DNA from: an uncultured Elusimicrobia bacterium
GTDB lineage: Bacteria > Elusimicrobiota > Elusimicrobia > Elusimicrobiales > UBA9959
Direction of reading: 5' to 3'
Assembly (NCBI GenBank): GCA_903917735.1
Contig: CAIXBR010000045.1
Location: 1 to 46,649, forward strand
Length of the DNA: 46,649 nt
Within the stretch, counting starts at the first letter, position 1. Every line of letters starts with the position of its first letter. This document shows positions 8,267-17,268 of this stretch, in pieces. The notes beneath the pieces were generated by a model. The model was not told the DNA's origin. It did no database searches and worked only from the letters and a program-made list of their open reading frames with translations. Made by a program: the position numbers and the translations under genes.

Positions 8267-9547
8267 ATGAAAAACCTCATCTCCGAAGTGCTAAAACACG
8301 AAGTTTATCCCGCCATGGGCTGCACCGAGCCGGTGGCCGTGGCTTTCGCGGCCGCTACCGCCGCCAGCCCGCTTAAGGGCAAGACCACCTCCGTGCGGGT
8401 CATAACCGACCCCGGAACCTACAAGAACGGCCTTGCTGTAGCCATCCCGAATACAAAAGGGAAAAAAGGCAATCTACTGGCCGCCGCCATCGGCGCCGTA
8501 GTGCGCAAGCCGGAGCTGGGAGCGGAACTTTTCAAGGGTCTGCCCAAAGCCCGCCTGGCGGAGGCTGCGGCGCTGCTTAAGGCCGGCCGCGCCGGCATAG
8601 AAGTGGATTACTCCCGGCGCGGGATATATATTTCAGCCGAAGTGAAAGCGGGCCGGGACAAGGCGCTCTGCGTGCTGGAGGGCAGCCATAAGCAGGTTTC
8701 CCTCCTTAAACTCAACGGCAAGGTAATCATCAGGTCTTCGCGCACTGGCGGAAAAACGCGCCTGCCTTACAAAGAAGCGCTCAGGAAAGCTACTTTCAGG
8801 GACCTTTTCCTAGCCGCTGAAAAGGTGAGTCCAGCGGAACTGGCTTATATAAAGAAAGGCGTGGAAATGAACCTGGCTGCGGCGCGCGAGGGACTGAAGA
8901 TAAAAAAGGTCGGCTATTACATCGAGGACCTGATAAAGAAAGGCTACCTCAAGCGCGATATACTCTCCAACGCCAAGCTGACTGCGGCCGCGGCTACCGA
9001 TGCCCGCATGGCCGGGCTGCCGGTCCCCGTCATGTCCAGCGGCGAATCCGGTAACCAGGGCGTAGTGGCCGTGCTGGTGCCCTGGCTGGTGGGCAAAGCC
9101 TTCGGGGTACCCGAGAAGCGCATACTTAAAAGCATCGCCCTCTCCCACCTGGTCAATTCCTACATAAAGGTCTTCACCGGCGAGCTGGCCCCCATCTGCG
9201 GCTGCGCGGTGGCCGCCGGCGTGGGCGCCTCGGTGGCCGTGGTCTGGCAGCGCGGCGGCGCGAACGTAAAAAAGACGGCGCTGGCCGTAAACACCGTTAT
9301 CAGCGACATCGGCGGCATGCTCTGCGACGGCGCCAAGAGCGGCTGCGCGCTAAAGGTGGCGTCCTCGGCGGACTCCGCCATCCGCGCGGCCTGGATGGCC
9401 TCCAACGGTGAAGGCATAACCGAGGCGGAGGGCTTTGTGGGTAGCAGCGCCGAAGCTACTATAAAGAACATCTCGCGCATCTCCAGCCTCGGCATGGACA
9501 AGGTTGACCGCATAATCCTGGACATAATGTCGGAGAAGAAACCGTGA
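8267..9547 (+). CDS. L-cysteine desulfidase / serine dehydratase alpha-like enzyme (UPF0597, CyuA/YhaM family)
   Basis: A 426-aa enzyme of the UPF0597 family, members of which split L-cysteine to pyruvate, ammonia and sulfide with an Fe-S cluster. The conserved cysteines are visible: C19 in AMGCTEPVAVAFA, the pair in LAPICGCAVAAGVGAS, and LCDGAKSGCALK. SSGESGNQG and the C-terminal IGGMLCDG block are also family hallmarks. No PLP lysine motif is present, as expected. Directly coupled to the MFS gene upstream (0 bp) and to the next gene (GTGA overlap). The substrate could be cysteine or serine; cysteine is favoured by the family. Confidence 0.85.
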   Translation: MKNLISEVLKHEVYPAMGCTEPVAVAFAAATAASPLKGKTTSVRVITDPGTYKNGLAVAIPNTKGKKGNLLAAAIGAVVRKPELGAELFKGLPKARLAEAAALLKAGRAGIEVDYSRRGIYISAEVKAGRDKALCVLEGSHKQVSLLKLNGKVIIRSSRTGGKTRLPYKEALRKATFRDLFLAAEKVSPAELAYIKKGVEMNLAAAREGLKIKKVGYYIEDLIKKGYLKRDILSNAKLTAAAATDARMAGLPVPVMSSGESGNQGVVAVLVPWLVGKAFGVPEKRILKSIALSHLVNSYIKVFTGELAPICGCAVAAGVGASVAVVWQRGGANVKKTALAVNTVISDIGGMLCDGAKSGCALKVASSADSAIRAAWMASNGEGITEAEGFVGSSAEATIKNISRISSLGMDKVDRIILDIMSEKKP

Positions 9548-10305
9548 ACGCTTTCGCCCTGGCCCTCAAGAGCGCGGCGGCCGAGCCGCTGACAGCCCTC
9601 CCCTTCCTGGTCTCCGCCGGAGGATACAAAAAAGATCCGGCCCGCGCCTTTCTCCGCAGGCAGCCGGGATTCCTCGGCCGGAACCTTACCCTTGAAGCCG
9701 CAAAAAGCCTTAAGGCGGCAGCGGACGCCGCCAGCCTGGAAACAGTCTTGTTTTCCGAAGAGGATATTAAGTTTCCCCCTGCCCCTTTGAAAGCCGTGAA
9801 GATAGAGCCGAAGGGCTCAGGCTTTTACGCTCACGCCGGTGGGGATCCCGCTTTCGTGAAGTACGAGGACATAAACATAATAGCGGCCGCGGCCTACGAC
9901 AAGCCGGCCGCGCCGACGGCCGCGGCGGACCTGAAGCCCGGGGTATTTGACGGCATCATGCGTCTGGCCGGAGTAGAGACCTATCGGCCTGCTTCCAGGC
10001 AGCCGCCAAAAGAAACTTTTTTCAGGGCCGACATAATAGCCGGGAACGGCGCCATGCGCCTGTTGCTCGAACCTGAAAGTCTGGATTTCTCTCCGCTGGG
10101 CCCCGGCCGCTCCCACTCCAGCCTGACAAATTTCCGCACCCTGCTGGACACCCTGGCAGCCCCCGCCTTCCATGCCGCCAAGAACGCTTTTCTGCAGGCC
10201 TTCCTCGCCGGCCGCCCCCTCACCCAGTTGAAAGTCGCCGGCCCCGAAGCCGCCGACATCGAACTCTCCCGCCTCCTTCTCCTAACCTCCAAGCGTTCAA
10301 AGTGA
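9544..10305 (+). CDS. Unknown protein coupled to the cysteine desulfidase-like gene
   Basis: A 253-aa protein with a GTG start that overlaps the upstream stop (GTGA at 9544-9547). I do not recognise a family. It is alanine- and proline-rich, has no signal peptide or membrane segment, and falls into an N-terminal part (about 1-75), a central block with KIEPKGSGFYAHAGG and KYEDINIIAAAAY (about 88-118) and a C-terminal part ending in basic residues. No metal-binding or catalytic motif is obvious. Operon position suggests a role with the transporter and desulfidase, but none is assigned. Confidence 0.7.
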   Translation: MNAFALALKSAAAEPLTALPFLVSAGGYKKDPARAFLRRQPGFLGRNLTLEAAKSLKAAADAASLETVLFSEEDIKFPPAPLKAVKIEPKGSGFYAHAGGDPAFVKYEDINIIAAAAYDKPAAPTAAADLKPGVFDGIMRLAGVETYRPASRQPPKETFFRADIIAGNGAMRLLLEPESLDFSPLGPGRSHSSLTNFRTLLDTLAAPAFHAAKNAFLQAFLAGRPLTQLKVAGPEAADIELSRLLLLTSKRSK

Positions 10306-10353
10306 AAAATAGCAATAACCGCAGACTTCGGAAGGGCGGCCTGTGCCACAAAT

Positions 10354-10375
10354 CACCAACGTAGCACCAACGTAG
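10354..10375 (+). repeat. Perfect tandem 11-bp repeat upstream of a promoter
   Basis: CACCAACGTAG occurs twice head to tail (10354-10364 and 10365-10375), ending 3 bases before the -35 hexamer of the GH57 promoter. The period is about one helical turn, which is what a regulator binding one face of DNA would need. Confidence 0.6.
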
Positions 10376-10378
10376 CTA

Positions 10379-10407
10379 TTGTAACCCTCGGACCCATTAT
10401 TTATAAT
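10379..10407 (+). promoter_or_regulatory. Sigma70-type promoter of the GH57/DUF3536 gene
   Basis: TTGTAA (10379-10384), a 17-base spacer, then TATAAT (10402-10407). The ATG starts 8 bases later at 10416, so the expected transcription start is at or next to the start codon. Confidence 0.75.
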
Positions 10408-10415
10408 TTAGATAC

Positions 10416-12872
10416 ATGGAAAAGCACCACGCAACTCATAATAAATTTTTCGCGCTGCACGCGCATTTTTACCAGCCCCCCCGCGAAAACCCCTGGACCG
10501 GCAAGATAGACCCCCAGCCCTCCGCCTGGCCCTACCATGACTGGAACTCCCGCATCGCCCGCGAATGCTACCTCCCCAACGCCTGCGCCCGCGTCAACGA
10601 CGCCTCCGGCCGCGTGCTGGAACTGGCCAACAATTATCTGCACCTCAATTTCAACTTCGGCCCCACGCTATTCTCCTGGCTGGAAAAGAACTACCCGTTC
10701 TACTACAACAAGATAATACAGGCCGCCCGCCAGTCCCGCGAGGCCACAGGACATTCCAACGCCATAGCGCAGGCCTATAACCACATGATAATGCCGCTGG
10801 CCTCCTTCCAGGACCAACTCACCCAGGCCCTGTGGGGTGTAAAGGACTTCGAGCACCGCTTCGGCTTCAAGCCGGAGGCCATGTGGCTGCCGGAGACCGC
10901 CGCCTCCGACGACACCCTGCGCCTTATGGTGGACCTCGGCATGAAGTACGTCATACTCTCCCCCTACCAGGCCGAAAAGATAAAGGCGCACGACTCCCAT
11001 ACCTGGGAAGACGTCTCGCTGGGCAATTTCGATACCACGCGCCCCTACGCCTGGCATGACACGCTCCCGGACGGCACCAAGGCGAAGAACCGCAGCCTCG
11101 CCCTCTTCTTCTACGACGGCCCGCTCTCGAAAGCCGCCGCCTTCGAGGACCTGACCCGCGACTCCTCCGTCTTCGCCGACCGCGTGGAAGCCTGCTACCG
11201 GCACGGGCACCACGGCCGCCAGCTGGTAAGCATGGCCGTGGACGGCGAGACCTTCGGCCACCACCACAAGTTCGGGGATATGACCCTGGCCCATGCCTTC
11301 CTGCATGAGCTTAAGAAGCGCGGCATCGCCACCGTGAATTTCGCCCAGTACCTTGAAGACAATCCCCCCCAGTGGGAAGCCCGCATAAAAACAGGCCCCG
11401 ACAAAGAGGGCACCGCCTGGAGCTGCGCCCACGGCGTGCGGCGCTGGAAGGGCGGCTGCGACTGCGGCCGCGAGGACGGCTTCAGCCTGAACTGGCGCCT
11501 GCCTTTAAGGGCCGGGCTCAACACCCTGCGCGACGCCGCGGCCGATATCTACGCCGCAGAGGCCTCCAAATTTTTCCGCGCCCCCTGGGAAGCGCGCAAT
11601 GAATATGTCTCCCTCCTGCTAGACCATTCGAAAAAGAACGCCGGCGCTTTTTTCGACAGACAGGCTCTGCGTCCGCTTGAGAGGACAGAGAAGGCCAGGG
11701 CACTTGAACTGCTGGAGATGCAGAAGAACGCGATGTTCATGTTCACCAGCTGCGGCTGGTTCTTTTCTGACATCTCCCGCATAGAGACCGTTCAGAACCT
11801 GCGCTACGCCGCCCGCGCCGCAGAAACCATGCGCGACCTGGGGTTCGAGAACGCCGAGCGTGGCTTCCTTTCCCTCCTGGAAATGGCGCATTCCAACTAT
11901 CCGGATGCCGACACCGGGCTCGCCCTGTACCAGAAGATAATCGCGGATAACGCGATGGCGCGCCAGAAAGCCGCCGCCCTGACCATAGCCGAAGCCATGC
12001 TTTGCGCCGACGAAGATTGTCTTACCGGGCCCGTGCAGATAGAAGAGCGCATGAACCGGGACGGGGTGCTCTGCCTGCGCGGCAAAGTGCTGGTCCCGGG
12101 CCCGGAGGCGGCCTCCGCGCTTTCGTTCTGCTACCTGCGCCAGGACGAGGAATTTCCGCTGATGTTCTTCTCCGGCAACGGCGGCGCTGCCAGGTTCACC
12201 GAGATCTTCGCACTGGCCGTTCCGGATGAAATACTGGCCGCACTCCAGAAGGAGCCGGGGATCGCGCGCGTAACCTTCGACGACTTTTCCTGGGAGGAGC
12301 GCACCCTTTACGCCTGGCTGCTGGCGGACGCGGCCAAGAGGGGCCACTCCGCGGCCATCTTCACGATACTTGAGGATTACCTCTACCTGCTGGCCCGCCT
12401 GCCAGGGCGTGGGCTTGCCTCCTGGGCGCCGCTGAGGGGACAGGCGGCCATCTACGCCCGCCAGGCCGCCGAGATCGTATTCTCCCGCGCGCTGCGCGCG
12501 GGGTCGCCTGCGGAAATAAAAACGCTGGCCACTCTGGCGGCGCGCCTTAAGGCTGCGGGCCTGGAGGCCGGCTTCGACCCCGCTCCCGAAGCCGCGGCGC
12601 AGCTCGCCATGCGGACGGCTGAAGCGGCGCTGGCCGCCCCCTCCGTTCAAACGCTTACACCCCTCCTGCACCTGCTCGAGGCGGCGCGCGACCTTGGGGC
12701 GAACGACCTTAATTTTCACCTGCAGAACTGCCTCATGGACCTGTTCACGGCGGCGGAAAAAGAGAGCCTGCCGCCCGAAACCGCCAAGACGGTCAGGGAG
12801 CTTTACACCCATTCCGGGATAATAATAGAACGGTTCAACAGCAGGCTGGAGGAAATGGCGGTAAAGAAGTAG
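10416..12872 (+). CDS. GH57 glycoside hydrolase with DUF3536
   Basis: An 818-aa cytoplasmic enzyme (no signal peptide). The N-terminal GH57 barrel begins FFALHAHFYQPPRENPW (residues 11-27). The likely nucleophile is E160 in MWLPETAASDD and the likely acid is D276 in VDGETFGHHHKFGD. The C-terminal half (from about 380) is the helical DUF3536 region. GH57 enzymes act on alpha-glucans or related polymers; the exact substrate of the DUF3536 class is not established to my knowledge. It faces the GH57 branching enzyme across a bidirectional terminator, so a role in glycogen/maltodextrin metabolism is inferred. The start has no ribosome-binding site and is 8 bases from the -10 box. Confidence 0.88.
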   Translation: MEKHHATHNKFFALHAHFYQPPRENPWTGKIDPQPSAWPYHDWNSRIARECYLPNACARVNDASGRVLELANNYLHLNFNFGPTLFSWLEKNYPFYYNKIIQAARQSREATGHSNAIAQAYNHMIMPLASFQDQLTQALWGVKDFEHRFGFKPEAMWLPETAASDDTLRLMVDLGMKYVILSPYQAEKIKAHDSHTWEDVSLGNFDTTRPYAWHDTLPDGTKAKNRSLALFFYDGPLSKAAAFEDLTRDSSVFADRVEACYRHGHHGRQLVSMAVDGETFGHHHKFGDMTLAHAFLHELKKRGIATVNFAQYLEDNPPQWEARIKTGPDKEGTAWSCAHGVRRWKGGCDCGREDGFSLNWRLPLRAGLNTLRDAAADIYAAEASKFFRAPWEARNEYVSLLLDHSKKNAGAFFDRQALRPLERTEKARALELLEMQKNAMFMFTSCGWFFSDISRIETVQNLRYAARAAETMRDLGFENAERGFLSLLEMAHSNYPDADTGLALYQKIIADNAMARQKAAALTIAEAMLCADEDCLTGPVQIEERMNRDGVLCLRGKVLVPGPEAASALSFCYLRQDEEFPLMFFSGNGGAARFTEIFALAVPDEILAALQKEPGIARVTFDDFSWEERTLYAWLLADAAKRGHSAAIFTILEDYLYLLARLPGRGLASWAPLRGQAAIYARQAAEIVFSRALRAGSPAEIKTLATLAARLKAAGLEAGFDPAPEAAAQLAMRTAEAALAAPSVQTLTPLLHLLEAARDLGANDLNFHLQNCLMDLFTAAEKESLPPETAKTVRELYTHSGIIIERFNSRLEEMAVKK

Positions 12873-12892
12873 GCAGACACCAAGACAGGGAT

Positions 12893-12928
12893 AAAAGAAC
12901 CGCGGCCTTAACGGGCCGCGGTTCTTTT
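12893..12928. terminator. Bidirectional terminator between convergent GH57 genes
   Basis: A 15-bp perfect stem (12893-12907 with 12914-12928) with a 6-base loop; the outer arms are A-runs on one side and T-runs on the other, so it works in both directions. It serves the plus-strand GH57 gene and the minus-strand branching enzyme. Confidence 0.93.
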
Positions 12929-12941
12929 ACTTTTGGACGTC

Positions 12942-14561
12942 TTAGCTCTTCGAAGCTTTTTCCATCTCCTCCGTAGAGAAGACCCTGTAGTCCATCTCCG
13001 GGAAGATATTATCGCGCCACTCCTGGTCCTTCAGGAAGCCTTCCTCTATGCGGTTGCCCATAACCTGCTCGTAGAGGCCGTTGAAGCGGTGTGTATGCGC
13101 CACGAAACGCTTGGTGGAATAGCTCTTGGCCGTGCCCACCGTCATCAGGAACGCCCAGTCGGAGGACATTCCCAGCACTACCTCGCGGGCGCACTGGTTC
13201 AGCGCGCGCCTGAGTATCCCGTCGGCTTTGGGGAATTTATTGGCCATCTCCACCATGCGCTCCACCAGCTTGTGCAGGTGGCGGTACATCCAGTCGTTGG
13301 TGCCGTTCAGCCACACTTCGTTGTAGCCCTTGTCCCCCCACGTCGACATGGAGGGCTGCACCACCTGGTTGTCCGGGTGTATGGAAAGGTACTCGCTGGG
13401 CGTGACCATCTTCACGGTCTTCTGGTCGTGGTACAGCTTCTTGAAAAGAAATTCCAGGAAATCCACGCCCTCATACCACCAGTGGCCGTAAAGCTCGGCG
13501 TCGTACATGGACACGACTATGGGCTTGCGCCCCAGGAAGCCGTTCAGGTGCTCTATCTGGCGCTCGCGGTTGAACATGAAGTTCCCGGCGTGGCTGGCGG
13601 CCATCTCCCGCGCCTCCGCGGGGTTATACGGCGCCTTCTCGTTCAGCTGCACCTTGCCGGTGATCTTGCAGTACTTCATGCCGATGTTGCGGCGCACGCC
13701 GTCCTGGTGCAGGTAGGGCTTAACGTAATCGTATTCCAGGTCGTAGCCCAGGTCGCGGTAGAACTCGCGGTAGCGGGAGTCGCCGGGGTAGCCGGTCTCG
13801 GCGCTCCAGACCTGCTGGGCGCTCTCCATGTCGCGGCCGAAGGCGGCCACGCCGGAGGGGCAGTACACCGGGGCGTACACGCCGTAGCGGGGCCGCGGGC
13901 TGCCATAAATGATGCCGTGCGTCTCAAGGAAGAAGAAGCGGATGCCCTGGGCCTTCAGGAACACGTCGTCGCCTGGATTGTAGGCGCATTCCGCCAGCCA
14001 GATGCCGCGGGGGCCGCGGCCGAAATGTTTTCGGTAGTCGTCGGCGGCCAGCTTTATCTGGGCGTGCACCGCCTCGCGCCTTAGCTCCAGCGGCAGGAAG
14101 CCGTGGGTGGCGCCGCAGGTGATGATCTCGAGCTTGCCCATATCCTGGAACTTCTTGAAGCCGTCGAGGATTCTGCCGTGGTAGTAGTCCTCGTAAAGTT
14201 CGCGGATGCGGCGGAACTTGGTCTCGTACATCTTGGCCACTTCGTAGAAGCCGGTATTGCGGTTGCGGATCACTTCCTTCTCGGCCAGTTCCAGCCTGAG
14301 GCTGTAGTAGCGGCGGAAGCGCTCGCGCAGCAGGTCGTCCGCCATCATGTTGCACAGCGGCGGGGTGATGGACATCGTCACGCGAAAGTCCGTACCCTCC
14401 GCGGTCAGGCGCTCGTACACGTCCAAGAGCGGGATGTAGGTCTCGCACATCGCCTCGAAGAACCAGTCTTCCTCCAGGAAGTCCTCGTACTCCGGGTGCC
14501 GGATGAACGGCAGGTGCGCGTGAAGGACTAAAGCAAGGTAGCCTTTTTCTTTATTTGCCAT
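12942..14561 (-). CDS. GH57 1,4-alpha-glucan branching enzyme (DUF1957 type)
   Basis: A 539-aa glycogen branching enzyme that makes alpha-1,6 branches in the cytoplasm. GH57 landmarks: HAHLPF at 14-19, GATHGFLPL near 150-158, nucleophile E191 in GIWLAECAY, and catalytic D354 in SMYDAELYGHWWYEG, the same motifs as in the characterised Thermococcus kodakarensis enzyme (E183/D354, from memory). The C-terminal helical part (about 420-539) is the DUF1957 region. Its start overlaps the end of the DUF4912 gene by 11 bp, indicating one transcript. It complements the alpha-glucan phosphorylase at the far end of the window. Confidence 0.9.
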   Translation of the reverse strand: MANKEKGYLALVLHAHLPFIRHPEYEDFLEEDWFFEAMCETYIPLLDVYERLTAEGTDFRVTMSITPPLCNMMADDLLRERFRRYYSLRLELAEKEVIRNRNTGFYEVAKMYETKFRRIRELYEDYYHGRILDGFKKFQDMGKLEIITCGATHGFLPLELRREAVHAQIKLAADDYRKHFGRGPRGIWLAECAYNPGDDVFLKAQGIRFFFLETHGIIYGSPRPRYGVYAPVYCPSGVAAFGRDMESAQQVWSAETGYPGDSRYREFYRDLGYDLEYDYVKPYLHQDGVRRNIGMKYCKITGKVQLNEKAPYNPAEAREMAASHAGNFMFNRERQIEHLNGFLGRKPIVVSMYDAELYGHWWYEGVDFLEFLFKKLYHDQKTVKMVTPSEYLSIHPDNQVVQPSMSTWGDKGYNEVWLNGTNDWMYRHLHKLVERMVEMANKFPKADGILRRALNQCAREVVLGMSSDWAFLMTVGTAKSYSTKRFVAHTHRFNGLYEQVMGNRIEEGFLKDQEWRDNIFPEMDYRVFSTEEMEKASKS

Positions 14562-15411
14562 CGGTGGTTGTAGCCCGGGTGACTTTTATATCTATCTCGC
14601 GTGAATCGGTCTCGTCCTTTGAGACGGCCTTTACAGGCAGGTCGACTATGCCGTCCGGCAGCGCAAAGCGCATGCTGAACGTGCCGTCCGGGTTCAGGTT
14701 CACCTTGCGCCCGGAAACGGTTACGAAGGCGTCGGGCTCGGTGGCCCCGTAAAGTATCAGTTCGCAGTCCGCCACCAGCCAGAATTTCTTGGCCTGCAGT
14801 TCCGGCTTCTGCAGCGTCTGCGAGGACATGGAGGTTACGCCCCACGAGGAAGCGCGCGAGAACACGGCACGCAGCATCTCCCAGCGCTGGGCCAGGGACT
14901 TGGCCACTTCGCCGGAACCCTTGCCTATGTATTCTACTCCGGACAACTGCAGCAGCCTGTCGAAATCCGCGGTAACGGCCATCCATTTCTCGTCGGTCAC
15001 GTCCGAGACGCGTCCGCCGGGCAGGTTCACCGTATTGGTCTTCACCAGGCCTATAAATCTGCCGTCGGGCATCACAAGGCCCACTTCGCAACAGTAGGCG
15101 CGGCCGCTTTCCTGCACGTTCACGTACCAGCTCTTGGCCTCCAGCATCACGGGGATGTCGAAGTATTTGGAAGCCGCGCCTTCGGTCATGTCGTAAACCC
15201 GTATGACCTGGCGGCCTTTCTGAAAGATGTCTTCGCCGTGCTCGCGGGCTGTATTGTTTTTGGAATTTTCGGTAATTTCCCAGTAGATGAACATCCAGTT
15301 GGGATCGCGCGGCAGCAGGGCCGCCTCGGTAGTGCCGTAGCCTTCCGGCAGCGCCTTGTGTTCCGCTTCAGGCGCGCTATTGTCTTTTTTTATCTGCCCT
15401 GACGAAGTCAT
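14551..15411 (-). CDS. DUF4912 domain protein, partner of the branching enzyme
   Basis: A 286-aa protein. The N-terminal block GYGTTEAALLPRDPNWMFIYWE (about 24-45, family-conserved LLPRDP and YWEI) and the following beta-rich segment identify DUF4912; the C-terminal part, with ELILYGATEPDAFVTV, looks like an Ig-like or carbohydrate-binding-type fold. No signal peptide. DUF4912 genes are often found next to GH57 branching enzymes, and here the two overlap by 11 bp; a glucan-binding or scaffolding role is inferred, not shown. AGGAG precedes the ATG. Confidence 0.8.
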   Translation of the reverse strand: MTSSGQIKKDNSAPEAEHKALPEGYGTTEAALLPRDPNWMFIYWEITENSKNNTAREHGEDIFQKGRQVIRVYDMTEGAASKYFDIPVMLEAKSWYVNVQESGRAYCCEVGLVMPDGRFIGLVKTNTVNLPGGRVSDVTDEKWMAVTADFDRLLQLSGVEYIGKGSGEVAKSLAQRWEMLRAVFSRASSWGVTSMSSQTLQKPELQAKKFWLVADCELILYGATEPDAFVTVSGRKVNLNPDGTFSMRFALPDGIVDLPVKAVSKDETDSREIDIKVTRATTTDGK

Positions 15412-15508
15412 CAGTTTCTCCTTCGGATTGTCTATGGTTTTGGTTGGAGACCGGGACAGGTTCGTTACAAATTAACGTACCAATTCCCCCCATGATCCCT
15501 ACACGTTT

Positions 15509-15536
15509 ATCATAGCAAATTTGCCCCCACGCACAA
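15509..15536 (-). promoter_or_regulatory. Candidate promoter of the DUF4912-branching enzyme operon
   Basis: On the minus strand: TTGTGC (15536 to 15531), 16 bases, TATGAT (15514 to 15509), the latter preceded by TTGC as in other promoters of this window. The leader to the ATG at 15411 is about 90 bases. The same TTGTGC-16-TATNAT layout occurs upstream of the cold-shock gene. The rest of 15412-15586 shows nothing clear. Confidence 0.5.
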
Positions 15537-15586
15537 AGTAAATGCCAGGCCGGGCCGGACCTTTGCCCTACTCACCAAAAAGCGGC

Positions 15587-16330
15587 TTATTTGGGAAGAA
15601 GAGGGGAATTTTCTGGCAGGCCGTAGACGCGGGCCAGCCGCTGCGCCGTGAGCAGCTCAGGCACAGGCCCGAAAGAATATCCCCCGCCGCGTTCCATCAG
15701 CAGCGCCTTGTTGCAGCCCAGGCGGGCCAGCGCCGGCTCGTGCAGCACCACAGCCACCGCCATGCGCTTGGAAACCAGCCCCGCTAGCAGAGCCATGACT
15801 GCTGACTTGTACTTCAAGTCCAGGTGTGAGGTCGGCTCGTCCATCAGCAGCACCCGCGCCTCCTGCGCCAGTGCCTGGGCTATAAAAGCCAGCTGCCTCT
15901 CACCGGTAGAAAGCGAGTTCACGGAGCGCCCCGCAAAGCGGGTTATCCCAGTCTCCTCCATGGCCCGGTCGGCGGCTTCCTCGTCGGCGGCGGAGTAGCC
16001 GCGCCAGAAGCCGGAGCGGGCGGTGCGCCCCAGCAGCACCATCTCCCTGGCCGTAAAATCATAAGGAGTGGAAGTCTCGCTGGGCACATAAGCCACCAGC
16101 CGGGCCAGTTCGCGCGTCCCGATGCCAAAAACATCCTCGCCCGCTATATGGACGGAGCCGGAGGCCCCCCTGATATAGCCGGTAAGAAGTTTCAACAGAG
16201 TGGACTTGCCAGAACCGTTAGGGCCCAGCACGCACATAAAATCGCCAGACCGCAGCTCGAAGCCAAGCCCGTTTATAAGCGGCTCCGGGCCGTACGAAAA
16301 AGTAAGAGCTGAAGCCCTGAGCACAGGCAT
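15587..16330 (-). CDS. btuD: Cobalamin ABC importer, ATP-binding protein
   Basis: A 247-aa ATPase of the FecE/BtuD family. Walker A is GPNGSGKST, the signature is NSLSTGERQLAFIAQAL, Walker B is VLLMDEPTSHLD, and the switch histidine is in VVLHEPALA. The frame is open to 16366, but I choose the ATG at 16330: it overlaps the upstream permease stop (TGATG), and gives MPVLRASALTFSYG as the natural N-terminus. Third gene of btuF-btuC-btuD under a cobalamin riboswitch, which is the main reason for assigning B12 rather than iron-siderophore transport. Confidence 0.85.
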   Translation of the reverse strand: MPVLRASALTFSYGPEPLINGLGFELRSGDFMCVLGPNGSGKSTLLKLLTGYIRGASGSVHIAGEDVFGIGTRELARLVAYVPSETSTPYDFTAREMVLLGRTARSGFWRGYSAADEEAADRAMEETGITRFAGRSVNSLSTGERQLAFIAQALAQEARVLLMDEPTSHLDLKYKSAVMALLAGLVSKRMAVAVVLHEPALARLGCNKALLMERGGGYSFGPVPELLTAQRLARVYGLPENSPLLPK

Positions 16331-17268
16331 CAGGCCGTCCCCCTGGAATTCTTCCACAAAAGCCACATGAAGAAAGGAGCCCCGGCCAGAGCCATAATAA
16401 CCCCCGCCGGCACCTCGGCTGGTGAGAAAAGCGAGCGGCCGGCGGCGTCCGCGGCGGCCAGCAGCGCGGCCCCACCCACAGCCGAGGCCGGAATGAGCGT
16501 TCTGGCCGACGGCTTGGTGAGCAGGCGCACTATATGCGGCGTCATCAGCCCCACAAAACCAATAGTCCCGCCTATCGCCACAGCGGCGGAAGTGGCCGCG
16601 CAGGCGAGCGCGAAGAAAATGATCCGCTCGCGCCCCGGCTCGGCTCCAAGGTGATAAGCCTTCTCCTCGCCCAGCGCCATGGCGTCCAGCGCGCGCCAGC
16701 GCAACATGGCCGCCGCCCCAGCCGCCGCTATGATCAGCGACGAGGCGATAAGCACTCCGGGCTGCACCGAATACAGGCCGCCCAGCACGAAATAGAGGAG
16801 AGAGAATGACCGCTCCCGCACCGAGGTCAGCGTTAGCATTACCAGCGCCGAGAGGAAGGCGCTGACAGCCACCCCCGCCAGCACCAGCGAGGCGTCGGAA
16901 AGGCGGCCAGCCAGGCGCGCCAGCCAGTAGGAAAGGAAAGTGGCGCCGAAAGCGCCCGCGAAGACAGCCAGGAAGAAAACGGGGGAAGTCCTCTCGATGC
17001 CGGCCAGAAAACAGAACACCGCGGCCGCCGTGGCCCCGGAAGAAGTTCCAAGGATATAAGGGTCGCTGAGCGGGTTCTTAAGCACGCCCTGAAAAAGCGC
17101 TCCCGCAAGGCCAAGTCCCGCCCCTACGGCCAGCGCGGCCAGCGTGCGCGGCAAGCGCAGATTAAGGATCACGTCGGCGTTGGACCAGCCGGCCGGTCCG
17201 GCCGCCAGCGAGAACAGGCAGGCGGCCGCCAGCACGGCGAAAAGCAGCAGTACCTTATTTCTTTCCAT
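16330..17268 (-). CDS. btuC: Cobalamin ABC importer, permease (FecCD family)
   Basis: A 312-aa inner-membrane permease with about 10 hydrophobic segments. FecCD landmarks are NADVILNLRLPRTLAALAVG (about 32-51), GLAGALFQGVLKNPLSDPYILG and the C-terminal GTIGFVGLMTPHIVRL coupling region. I use the ATG at 17268; the alternative TTG five codons upstream is less likely. It overlaps the end of btuF by 14 bp and the start of btuD by one base. Confidence 0.88.
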   Translation of the reverse strand: MERNKVLLLFAVLAAACLFSLAAGPAGWSNADVILNLRLPRTLAALAVGAGLGLAGALFQGVLKNPLSDPYILGTSSGATAAAVFCFLAGIERTSPVFFLAVFAGAFGATFLSYWLARLAGRLSDASLVLAGVAVSAFLSALVMLTLTSVRERSFSLLYFVLGGLYSVQPGVLIASSLIIAAAGAAAMLRWRALDAMALGEEKAYHLGAEPGRERIIFFALACAATSAAVAIGGTIGFVGLMTPHIVRLLTKPSARTLIPASAVGGAALLAAADAAGRSLFSPAEVPAGVIMALAGAPFFMWLLWKNSRGTA

